A DNA stretch of 5,417 bases from Accumulibacter sp. (GTDB lineage: Bacteria; Pseudomonadota; Gammaproteobacteria; Burkholderiales; Rhodocyclaceae). The translations under genes were made by a program, and so were the position numbers. The stretch is taken from assembly GCA_031274075.1 (NCBI GenBank), contig JAISQQ010000289.1:1-5417 (forward strand). The letters are read 5' to 3'. Positions 1 to 5,417 of the stretch are shown here, piece by piece. Under the pieces are notes generated by a model, which had not been told where the DNA came from, made no database searches, and saw only the letters and a list, made by a program, of their open reading frames with translations. Every line of letters starts with the position of its first letter. Positions within the stretch are counted from its first letter, which is position 1.

Positions 1-212
1 GGCGGCGGTTCGGGCGCCTTGGCGGCGACTGGCGCGGGGGCGCCGTGCCAGACTTCGACGGCGACCGCCGAGGGCGGCTGGTTCCGCCACTGCACGCCGA
101 AAAACAGGGCGCCGACGAGCAGCGCGTGTACGAGCACCGACAACACCAGCGCCGTGAAGCTGGTCTTTTCTTCGGACGGGAGCGGGGAAAGCTGGTCCAC
201 TGTCACTGTCAC
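1..212 (-). CDS. tolA: TolA, N-terminal part (cut by the window edge)
   Basis: This is the start of TolA, the inner-membrane protein that spans the periplasm and links the TolQR proton motor to Pal/TolB at the outer membrane. Only 70 codons are visible. A short cytoplasmic N-terminus precedes one transmembrane segment at about residues 20-40, which contains the SxxxH motif (S25, H29) that TolA uses to contact TolQR. A Pro/Ala-rich stretch follows (VEVWHGAPAPVAAKAPEPP), the usual entry to the long periplasmic domain. The frame has no ATG, and three in-frame GTG codons (first bases 212, 206, 200) are candidate starts. I chose 212 because a GGAAG Shine-Dalgarno-like sequence at 218-222 lies 5 nt before it; 206 is also possible. 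The gene follows tolR after 18 nt in the same frame. Family identity is firm from motif and position; the exact start is uncertain. Confidence 0.88.
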   Translation of the reverse strand, partial: MTVTVDQLSPLPSEEKTSFTALVLSVLVHALLVGALFFGVQWRNQPPSAVAVEVWHGAPAPVAAKAPEPP

Positions 213-216
213 TGTC
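198..216 (-). repeat. Three tandem GACAGT hexamers at the tolA start
   Basis: On the minus strand GACAGT is repeated three times in a row, followed by a further G. The repeat creates three in-frame GTG codons spaced 6 nt apart, coding Val-Thr-Val-Thr-Val if read from the first. Gain or loss of a unit would keep the tolA frame, but would change how many start codons exist and their distance from the GGAAG at 218-222. The repeat is seen directly; any functional effect is inference. Confidence 0.8.
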
Positions 217-230
217 GCTTCCGGCCCGGC

Positions 231-635
231 CTATTTGCCGCTTGGCTGGACGAGCAGACCGATTCTTTCGACGCCCTGGCTCTGCAGCTCGTCCAGCACC
301 TTGAGCACGACGGCGTACTTGACGTTCTTGTCGCCGACGATCAGCACCGGGCGCCTGGGGTCTTTGGCGCGGGCATTGGAGATGGCCTGGAACAGCTCGC
401 CGTCGCCGCCCAGCCGGGTTTCCGTGCCCTGGTCCATCAGCGACAGCGATTCGTCGGCGCGGATATTCACCTGCAGCGCCTCGGCGGGGGCCTGCGCGGT
501 CTTGCCGACCGACGGGACGTCGATGCTGGCGGTGGTCATCATCGGCGCGGTGACCATGAAGATGACCAGCAGCACGAGCATGACGTCGATGTAGGGGACG
601 ACGTTGATTTCGTTTTTCAGGCGGCGTTCGCGCAT
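231..635 (-). CDS. tolR: TolR, inner-membrane proton-channel subunit of Tol-Pal
   Basis: TolR is an ExbD/TolR-family protein of 134 residues, close to the usual length (about 140). It works with TolQ as a proton-driven motor in the inner membrane. A short basic cytoplasmic N-terminus is followed by one transmembrane helix at about residues 14-33. The helix carries the family signature NEINVVPYIDVMLVLLVIFM, in which Asp17 matches the proton-path Asp23 of E. coli TolR. The rest is the periplasmic domain, ending in the typical GLLVQP-like tail. The start is well supported: a TAAGGAG Shine-Dalgarno sequence lies 7 nt upstream and overlaps the tolQ stop codon. The gene sits 11 nt after tolQ and 18 nt before tolA, so co-transcription and coupled translation are likely. 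Nothing in it looks defective. Confidence 0.97.
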   Translation of the reverse strand: MRERRLKNEINVVPYIDVMLVLLVIFMVTAPMMTTASIDVPSVGKTAQAPAEALQVNIRADESLSLMDQGTETRLGGDGELFQAISNARAKDPRRPVLIVGDKNVKYAVVLKVLDELQSQGVERIGLLVQPSGK

Positions 636-642
636 TTTCCTT

Positions 643-649
643 CTCCTTA
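643..649 (-). promoter_or_regulatory. tolR ribosome binding site overlapping the tolQ stop
   Basis: On the minus strand the sequence TAAGGAG combines the tolQ TAA stop (647-649) with a strong GGAG core (643-646). The spacer to the tolR ATG is 7 nt. Ribosomes ending tolQ finish on the tolR initiation site, which suggests coupling that would help keep TolQ and TolR in a fixed ratio. Confidence 0.8.
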
Positions 650-1324
650 GCGCATGTGGCGTTGCAGGATGTTGGAGAACTCTTCCATGAACGATTCGAA
701 GCGCGTCGCCAGGCGGTCGATTTCATGCGAGAAGCGGTTGTAGGCGACGACCGCCGGAATCGCCGCGAACAGGCCGATGGCGGTGGCCACCAGCGCTTCG
801 GCGATGCCCGGCGCGACCGCCGAGAGCGTCGCCTGGCCGACGTTGGACAGGCCGCGGAACGAATGCATGATCCCCCATACGGTGCCGAACAGGCCGACGT
901 AAGGGCTGACCGAGCCAACCGAGGCGAGGAAGGCGAGATGCGCGTCGATGTTGTCGATCTCGCGCTGGTAGGTGGCGCGCATGGCGCGGCGCGAGCCGTC
1001 GATGACGTCCTTCGGGTCGAGGTTTTTCTGGCTGCGCAGCTTGGCGAACTCGCGAAAACCGGCTTCGAAGATACGCTCCATGCTGCCCGTGCCGTGGCGG
1101 TTGTTGGCCGCGCTCTGGTACAGGCTGTTGAGGTCGCCGCCGCTCCAGAAATCGCGCTCGAACTGCTCGGTCTGCGTCCGCGCCTTGCGCACCGTGAACC
1201 ATTTGCGGAAGATGTAATACCAGGACATGAAGGAGACGCCGGCCAGGATGACCATGACGAACTGGACGACGGCGCTGGCGTTGACGATCAGGTGCAGGAT
1301 GGAAAGGTCTTGCGAGACGTTCAT
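647..1324 (-). CDS. tolQ: TolQ, MotA/TolQ/ExbB-family proton-channel protein
   Basis: TolQ is the multi-pass inner-membrane subunit of the Tol-Pal motor, homologous to ExbB and MotA. The protein is 225 residues, against 230 for E. coli TolQ. Three membrane segments are visible: about 15-39, 131-155 and 168-195. Between the first two lies a long charged cytoplasmic loop. The family core is clear in GLFGTVWGIMHSF (residues 144-156), with Thr148, and in EALVATAIGLFAAIP (176-190), with Thr181. These match the channel-lining Thr145 and Thr178 of E. coli TolQ. A longer open frame extends upstream to 1648 but lies over ybgC and is not TolQ-like, so I start at the ATG of MNVSQD. This ATG overlaps the ybgC stop as ATGA, with a modest GGAAG about 7 nt upstream. 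The stop codon forms part of the tolR ribosome binding site. Confidence 0.97.
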   Translation of the reverse strand: MNVSQDLSILHLIVNASAVVQFVMVILAGVSFMSWYYIFRKWFTVRKARTQTEQFERDFWSGGDLNSLYQSAANNRHGTGSMERIFEAGFREFAKLRSQKNLDPKDVIDGSRRAMRATYQREIDNIDAHLAFLASVGSVSPYVGLFGTVWGIMHSFRGLSNVGQATLSAVAPGIAEALVATAIGLFAAIPAVVAYNRFSHEIDRLATRFESFMEEFSNILQRHMR

Positions 1325-1773
1325 GGGCTGGCTTCCAGTTGAGCCCGCATCGCGGCGGGAATGGAGGATATTTTCATCTGTCCGGTGCTGGTTCCGAGGC
1401 TCACGCAGACGATCTGTACCGTGCCGCTGGCCAGCGTTTCCTGCTCTTCGCCCGCCGTGCCACCGCGCCGGACCTGTTGGCGGAAGAAGATCTGCGAGCG
1501 CGTGATTTTCTCGACTTCCAGGCTGATCGTGAGCAGGTCGTCGAGGCGGGCGGGCTTCAGGTAGTCGAGGCTGACGCTGCGCACGACGAAAACGATGCCG
1601 GGGTCGCGCAGCAGGCCGGACTGCGCGAAGCCGAGCGAGCGCAGCCATTCGGTGCGGCAGCGTTCAAAGAATTTCAGGTAGTTGGCGTAATAGACCACAC
1701 CCCCCGCGTCGGTATCTTCGTAGTAGATACGGACGGGGAAGGTAAATGCCTCGGTTTTTGGTGCGTGCTTCAT
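1321..1773 (-). CDS. ybgC: YbgC, tol-pal-associated acyl-CoA thioesterase
   Basis: This is a hotdog-fold thioesterase of the 4HBT/YbgC family (150 residues; the E. coli protein is about 134). YbgC proteins hydrolyse acyl-CoA thioesters in the cytoplasm, and in E. coli the protein has been linked to phospholipid-synthesis enzymes. The gene is the usual first member of tol-pal operons. The signature YYEDTDAGGVVYYANYL is at residues 17-33, and Asp22 corresponds to the catalytic Asp18 of E. coli YbgC. The motif has Tyr29 where E. coli has His. The later block VVRSVSLDYLKPARLDDLL (about 63-81) is also typical. The start ATG has a GGAG core at 1784-1787, 10 nt upstream. The gene ends with an ATGA overlap into tolQ. 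Family assignment is firm; the natural substrate cannot be read from sequence. Confidence 0.95.
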   Translation of the reverse strand: MKHAPKTEAFTFPVRIYYEDTDAGGVVYYANYLKFFERCRTEWLRSLGFAQSGLLRDPGIVFVVRSVSLDYLKPARLDDLLTISLEVEKITRSQIFFRQQVRRGGTAGEEQETLASGTVQIVCVSLGTSTGQMKISSIPAAMRAQLEASP

Positions 1774-1800
1774 CGAGAACGGACTCCGGTTGGGCGGATT

Positions 1801-1806
1801 ATTTTA
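1801..1806 (-). promoter_or_regulatory. Possible -10 element for ybgC-tolQRA
   Basis: After the terminator the minus strand becomes AT-richer and contains TAAAAT, a fair match to the sigma-70 -10 consensus. It lies 27 nt before the ybgC start codon, which would give a short leader containing the GGAG at 1784-1787. No good -35 hexamer sits at 16-18 nt; the nearest TTG-type hexamer, TTGCAA, is too far upstream. A promoter is expected here because a terminator precedes an operon start, but this exact site is a weak call. Confidence 0.3.
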
Positions 1807-1848
1807 GGCTTGCTTTGAATCTCTTGGCGCGAGTATTTGCAATCGGGG

Positions 1849-1901
1849 AAAAATCCTTGGCCCGGGCGGGCGCGGCGGAAGGCAAAAACCGTGGCCAAGG
1901 A
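1849..1901 (-). terminator. Intrinsic terminator after ruvB
   Basis: Read on the minus strand, TCCTTGGCC (1893-1901) pairs perfectly with GGCCAAGGA (1854-1862), giving a 9-bp stem. After one bulged A, a further CGG/CCG pairing extends it to 12 bp. The loop is about 23 nt, larger than usual. The right arm is followed directly by five T residues (1849-1853). There is no T tract in the opposite direction, so the element is oriented for the ruv transcript. It begins 29 nt beyond the ruvB stop codon. Stem and T tract are seen directly; termination itself is inferred, and the long loop lowers confidence somewhat. Confidence 0.7.
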
Positions 1902-1930
1902 AGATTTGGGCCGCATTCATCGGCTCCGTT

Positions 1931-3000
<1,070 letters not shown>

Positions 3001-3004
<4 letters not shown>

Positions 3005-4086
3005 GGCAGGAGGCGGGTCTGCTCGTCGTATTCGTCGCTCAGCGCCAGCCACTCGCGGATCAGCACGTGGCCGAGCGCGAGCAGCATCGGGCCGAGGAAC
3101 AGGCCGATGAAGCCGAAGACCATCACCCCGCCGAAGATGCCGACGACGATCAGCAAGAGCGGCAGGCTGGAGGTGCGCGAGATGAGGATCGGCTTGATGA
3201 AGTTATCCACGCTGCTGATGCCGAACATGCCCCACAGCAGCATGAAGATGGCCCACCCGGTCTGGCCGCTGTCGTACAGCCACCAGGCCGCGCCGAGCCA
3301 GATCAGCGTCGCGCCGATCACCGGCACCATGGAGAAGACGAAGGTCATGAAGGTGAGCATGGCGACGCCGGGAACGCCGGCGATGAGGTAGCCGAACATG
3401 GCCACGAAGGCTTGCGCCGCCGCCGTGCCGACGATCCCGATCATCACCCCGGAGACCGTGCCCGCGGCCAGTTTCAGCATGCGCTCGCCGAGGTCGCCGG
3501 CCAGTTTCTGGCAGCCGTTGCGCAGGGCTTCCGCGTATTTTTCCGCGTCGCGGTAGATGAAGAAAGCGAAGAAAATGACCAGCATCAATTGCAGCATTCC
3601 CTGGCCGAAGATCGATACCGTCGCCAGCGCCATCTTGCGCGTCGGATCGATCAACTGGCGCAGCAGGTTGTTCATCTCCTCGCGGCTGGCGGCGAGTTCC
3701 TGCCAGTAGGAATCGATGACCGGGCCGACGACGGGCAGATTGGACAGCCACTTGGGCGGGGCGGCGGAAAGCCCGGCCTCCATGATCGGGCGCAGGTAGC
3801 TCACCGCCGATTCGATGCCCTGGGCCAGGGTGCCGGAAAGCAGGGCGAGCGGCACCAGCACCACCAGCACCAGCAGCGCCGACATCAGCAGCGCGGCCAG
3901 GCGGCTGCGCCCGCGGCACAGCTTGACCACGTAGTCGCGCAGCCAGGCGGTGGTCGAGCAGATCACCACGGCGAACATCAGGGTGCCGGTGAACGGCAGC
4001 AGCACGGCGATACAGCCGATCAGCAAGAGCGCGACGATGGCGATCTGGATGATCTGTTTCTGGGCGGAAGTAATGTGTTGTTGCAT
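3001..4086 (-). CDS. AI-2E/PerM-family membrane protein
   Basis: This is a 361-residue polytopic inner-membrane protein of the AI-2E transporter family (PF01594; relatives include PerM, YdiK and TqsA). About eight hydrophobic segments are visible, at roughly 12-30, 34-50, 63-85, 155-178, 208-232, 240-270, 275-292 and 308-340. A soluble amphipathic stretch lies at about 90-150. The family hallmark is in the C-terminal third: DNFIKP (294-299), then [13 protein letters not shown] and GFIGLFLGP (325-333). Known family members include autoinducer-2 exporters and sodium/proton antiporters, so the substrate cannot be assigned; autoinducer transport is only a family name here. The gene lies between ruvA and ruvB and overlaps ruvB by 4 nt (ATGA). 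The sequence before its ATG is pyrimidine-rich with no Shine-Dalgarno match, and no earlier in-frame ATG, GTG or TTG exists after the preceding stop. Confidence 0.92.
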
Positions 4087-4124
4087 TGGCGTAGGGGAAG
4101 TGTAGGAAAATTTGTGCGGGAAAT

Positions 4125-4154
4125 GATGAGTGCCGATGAGTGCCGATGAGTGCT
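4125..4154 (-). repeat. Three tandem 10-bp repeats before the PerM-like gene
   Basis: On the plus strand GATGAGTGCC is repeated in tandem at 4125-4134, 4135-4144 and 4145-4154; the third copy differs only in its last base. On the minus strand the unit reads GGCACTCATC. The array lies in the 92-nt gap (4087-4178) between the ruvA stop and the PerM-like start, ending 38 nt upstream of that ATG. The period is close to one helical turn, as in some protein-binding arrays, but simple slippage expansion would look the same. The gap otherwise shows no convincing terminator, promoter or ribosome binding site. Confidence 0.85.
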
Positions 4155-4178
4155 TGAAGCGGTTTCCGGATCAGGGGA

Positions 4179-4754
4179 TCAAGGCTTGGCGAGAAGCTTG
4201 AGCGCCTGGCGGATGCCGTCCGAGGTCGACAGCTCGGACGGCAATTGTTTCATCACCGCCGCCGCTTCGCGGTCATTGTATCCCAGCGCCAGCAGGGCAT
4301 TGAGAATGTCGTGCCGGGCGTCGTCGGCGGGCAGCCTGACGGACGGCAGGGCTTCGGCCAGCTTGCCCTTGAGTTCGAGCAGCAGCCGCTCGGCCGTCTT
4401 CTTGCCGATGCCGGGAACCTTGACCAGCCGCCCGGCCTCCTGGAGGGCGATGGCCTGGGCGAGATCGGCGACCGACAGCCCCGAGAGCACGGCCAGCGCC
4501 GTGCGCGCGCCGACGCCCGAGATCTTCACCAACTGGCGAAAGGCGAAGCGCTCGGCCTCGCTGCTAAAACCATAGAGAAACTGGCCGTCCTCGCGCACGG
4601 CAAAATGCGTCAGCAGCGTGCAGGCTTCGCCCACCGCCGGCAGGTTGAAGAAGGTGCTCATCGGCACATCGACCTCGTAGCCGACGCCGTGCACGTCGAC
4701 CAGCACCCGCGGCGGCGTCTTCTCCTGCAGGATTCCGCTCAAGCGTCCGATCAT
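4179..4754 (-). CDS. ruvA: RuvA, Holliday-junction recognition subunit
   Basis: RuvA binds the four-way junction as a tetramer and loads RuvB for branch migration. The protein is 191 residues (203 in E. coli). It begins with the standard MIGRLSG and an OB-fold domain (about 1-62). The acidic pin [11 protein letters not shown] (53-63) has Glu55 and Asp56 at the same positions as in E. coli. Two helix-hairpin-helix motifs follow: [16 protein letters not shown] (75-90) and [16 protein letters not shown] (110-125). After a flexible linker (about 132-146) comes the RuvB-binding domain III (about 147-190). The start ATG overlaps the ruvC stop as ATGA, and the purine-rich end of ruvC supplies an AGGA ribosome binding site 7 nt upstream. 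An 11-bp inverted repeat lies inside the 3' part of the gene. All domains are present. Confidence 0.98.
   Translation of the reverse strand: MIGRLSGILQEKTPPRVLVDVHGVGYEVDVPMSTFFNLPAVGEACTLLTHFAVREDGQFLYGFSSEAERFAFRQLVKISGVGARTALAVLSGLSVADLAQAIALQEAGRLVKVPGIGKKTAERLLLELKGKLAEALPSVRLPADDARHDILNALLALGYNDREAAAVMKQLPSELSTSDGIRQALKLLAKP
4214..4243 (-). repeat. Perfect inverted repeat (hairpin) inside ruvA
   Basis: GCCGTCCGAG (4215-4224) and CTCGGACGGC (4233-4242) are exact reverse complements separated by 8 nt. A flanking T/A pair extends the stem to 11 bp (4214-4243). It falls in the codons for about [11 protein letters not shown] of RuvA domain III, ending about 33 nt before the stop codon. No T tract follows on the transcribed strand, so it does not look like a terminator. 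The 8-nt loop contains the palindrome GTCGAC. Structure is seen directly; a role is unknown. Confidence 0.8.
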
Positions 4755-5344
4755 CGCTCCGTCCTCTCCATCCCTTCCATCCCCTTCCCCTTCGCCGGGA
4801 TCATCCGGCCCCGGCGCACGCGCAAGCCTTTCGTCGCCATCGCCCCCAAGCCCTGGCCGCCGTGCGCGTGCGCGATGGCGCAGGCCAGCGCGTCGGCGGC
4901 GTCCGGACTCGGATCGCCCGCCAGCGACAGCAGCCGGCGCACCATGTGCTGCACCTGGACCTTGTCCGCGTGGCCGTTGCCGACCACCGCCTGCTTGACC
5001 TGCAAGGCCGTATATTCCGCCACCTCCACTCCGCCCGCGACCAGCGCGGTGATCGCCGCCCCGCGCGCCTGGCCGAGCAGCAGCGTCGACTGCGGGTTGA
5101 CGTTGACGAACACGATCTCGACGACCGCCTGGTCGGGCCGGTAGCGCGCCAGCAACTCCCCCAGCCCGGCGTGGATGGCGCCCAGCCGCGCCGGCAAGGC
5201 GTCCGCCGCGTCGGTGCGGATGCAGCCGCTGGCCAGATAGCCGAGCCGGTTCCCCGTTTTTTCGATGACCCCGAAACCGGTCACGCGCAGCCCAGGGTCG
5301 ATGCCCAGGATGCGGAGGGTGCTGTGCTTGCTCGGGTTCAACAT
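4751..5344 (-). CDS. ruvC: RuvC, crossover-junction endodeoxyribonuclease
   Basis: RuvC is the dimeric, metal-dependent resolvase that cuts Holliday junctions (RNase H-like fold). From the ATG at 5344 the protein has 197 residues, longer than E. coli RuvC (173). The four catalytic acids are present: Asp16 in [14 protein letters not shown], Glu76 in [22 protein letters not shown], and Asp148 and Asp151 in PDAADALA, matching Asp7, Glu66, Asp138 and Asp141 of E. coli. The extra length comes from about nine residues before the core and a basic C-terminal tail (about 170-197). The start is uncertain. The ATG at 5344 has no clear Shine-Dalgarno sequence, a TTG at 5341 is next to it, and the frame stays open to a TTG at 5377 and on to the window edge. 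The stop overlaps the ruvA start (ATGA), making ruvC the first visible gene of the ruv group. Confidence 0.95.
   Translation of the reverse strand: MLNPSKHSTLRILGIDPGLRVTGFGVIEKTGNRLGYLASGCIRTDAADALPARLGAIHAGLGELLARYRPDQAVVEIVFVNVNPQSTLLLGQARGAAITALVAGGVEVAEYTALQVKQAVVGNGHADKVQVQHMVRRLLSLAGDPSPDAADALACAIAHAHGGQGLGAMATKGLRVRRGRMIPAKGKGMEGMERTER
4757..4794 (-). promoter_or_regulatory. Purine-rich end of ruvC carrying the ruvA ribosome binding site
   Basis: The minus strand here is nearly all A and G, made of near-repeats of GGGATGGA and GGAAGGGG. It codes the last RuvC residues (about [14 protein letters not shown]). It also holds AGGA at 4762-4765, which is 7 nt from the ruvA ATG, and a GGAG at 4757-4760 that is only 2 nt away. 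The tract therefore serves as the RuvC tail and as the likely initiation region of ruvA. Confidence 0.6.
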
Positions 5345-5417
5345 CGAGGGGATCGTGATCGCTGCGCGGAGGGCCAATATTTCAGCCGACAGTATACAGA
5401 CTTGGCGGCGTTCAAGA
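5345..5417 (-). promoter_or_regulatory. Region upstream of ruvC, possible promoter
   Basis: The last 73 nt at the right edge show no recognisable gene end on either strand. On the minus strand TATACT (5391-5396) resembles a -10 hexamer and TTGAAC (5410-5415) resembles a -35, but their 13-nt spacing is too short for a standard sigma-70 promoter. No LexA-type CTG-N10-CAG palindrome is visible. A ruvC promoter may lie here or beyond the window; the site call is weak. Confidence 0.2.

Noticed and set aside
45..650. Long plus-strand open frame opposite tolR and tolA
   Set aside because: It is antisense to well-recognised tolR/tolA, and its His/Asp/Arg/Gln-rich composition is what the reverse frame of GC-rich coding DNA gives. 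No recognisable domain.
1325..1648. N-terminal extension of the TolQ frame to 1648
   Set aside because: It lies wholly within ybgC in another frame, is Arg/Pro/Ala-rich and unlike TolQ. The ATG at 1324 gives the family length and an ATGA overlap.
1804..1920. 38-codon minus-strand open frame in the ruvB-ybgC gap, with GGAG 3 nt before its ATG
   Set aside because: It runs through the terminator hairpin and T tract, has no recognisable features, and its spacing to GGAG is short. Most likely chance.
3005..3052. N-terminal extension of RuvB to 3052
   Set aside because: It overlaps the end of the PerM-like gene and is unlike RuvB; the MIE start at 3004 matches the family.
3067..4149. 360-codon plus-strand open frame opposite the PerM-like gene
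   Set aside because: Extremely rich in His, Gln, Asp, Glu and Arg, typical of an antisense frame to a hydrophobic membrane protein. No support as a gene despite its length.
4087..4178. Possible terminator or promoter between ruvA and the PerM-like gene
   Set aside because: No stem with a following T tract is visible on the minus strand, and the best -10-like hexamer (TACACT) has no -35 partner at proper spacing.
5386..5401. CTGTATACTGT resembling a LexA/SOS box upstream of ruvC
   Set aside because: It lacks the CTG-N10-CAG symmetry needed for a LexA site; only one half is present.

Overview
The window is a compact, GC-rich, conserved chromosomal block in which every supported gene lies on the minus strand, so transcription runs from right to left. 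Gene order, protein sequences and base composition point to a betaproteobacterium. A Rhodocyclales-like member (relatives of Azoarcus, Thauera or Dechloromonas) is my best guess, but this rests on general resemblance and not on a search.

Two gene groups are present. The right part (about 1931-5344) encodes the Holliday-junction machinery in the order ruvC, ruvA, an AI-2E/PerM-family membrane protein, ruvB. RuvA and RuvB form the branch-migration motor and RuvC is the resolvase, and all three keep their key residues. The membrane-protein gene sits between ruvA and ruvB and overlaps ruvB by 4 nt. It follows a 92-nt gap that carries three tandem copies of a 10-bp repeat.

The left part (1-1773) is the start of the tol-pal operon: ybgC (acyl-CoA thioesterase), tolQ, tolR and the first 70 codons of tolA, which runs off the left edge. 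TolQ, TolR and TolA form the inner-membrane, proton-driven complex that energises outer-membrane constriction through TolB and Pal, whose genes would be expected beyond the left edge. The two groups are separated by a 157-nt gap. It holds a good intrinsic terminator for the ruv transcript and a weak candidate promoter for ybgC-tolQRA.

Translational coupling is a theme. ruvC/ruvA, the PerM-like gene/ruvB and ybgC/tolQ each share an ATGA stop/start overlap, and the tolQ stop codon is part of the tolR Shine-Dalgarno sequence. Plus-strand open frames look like shadows of these genes. I see no mobile element, CRISPR array, tRNA or rRNA. I do not see an undescribed system here. The points most worth a second look are the PerM-like gene inside ruvAB, the 10-bp repeats before it, a perfect hairpin inside ruvA, and a repeat-built triple GTG start for tolA.
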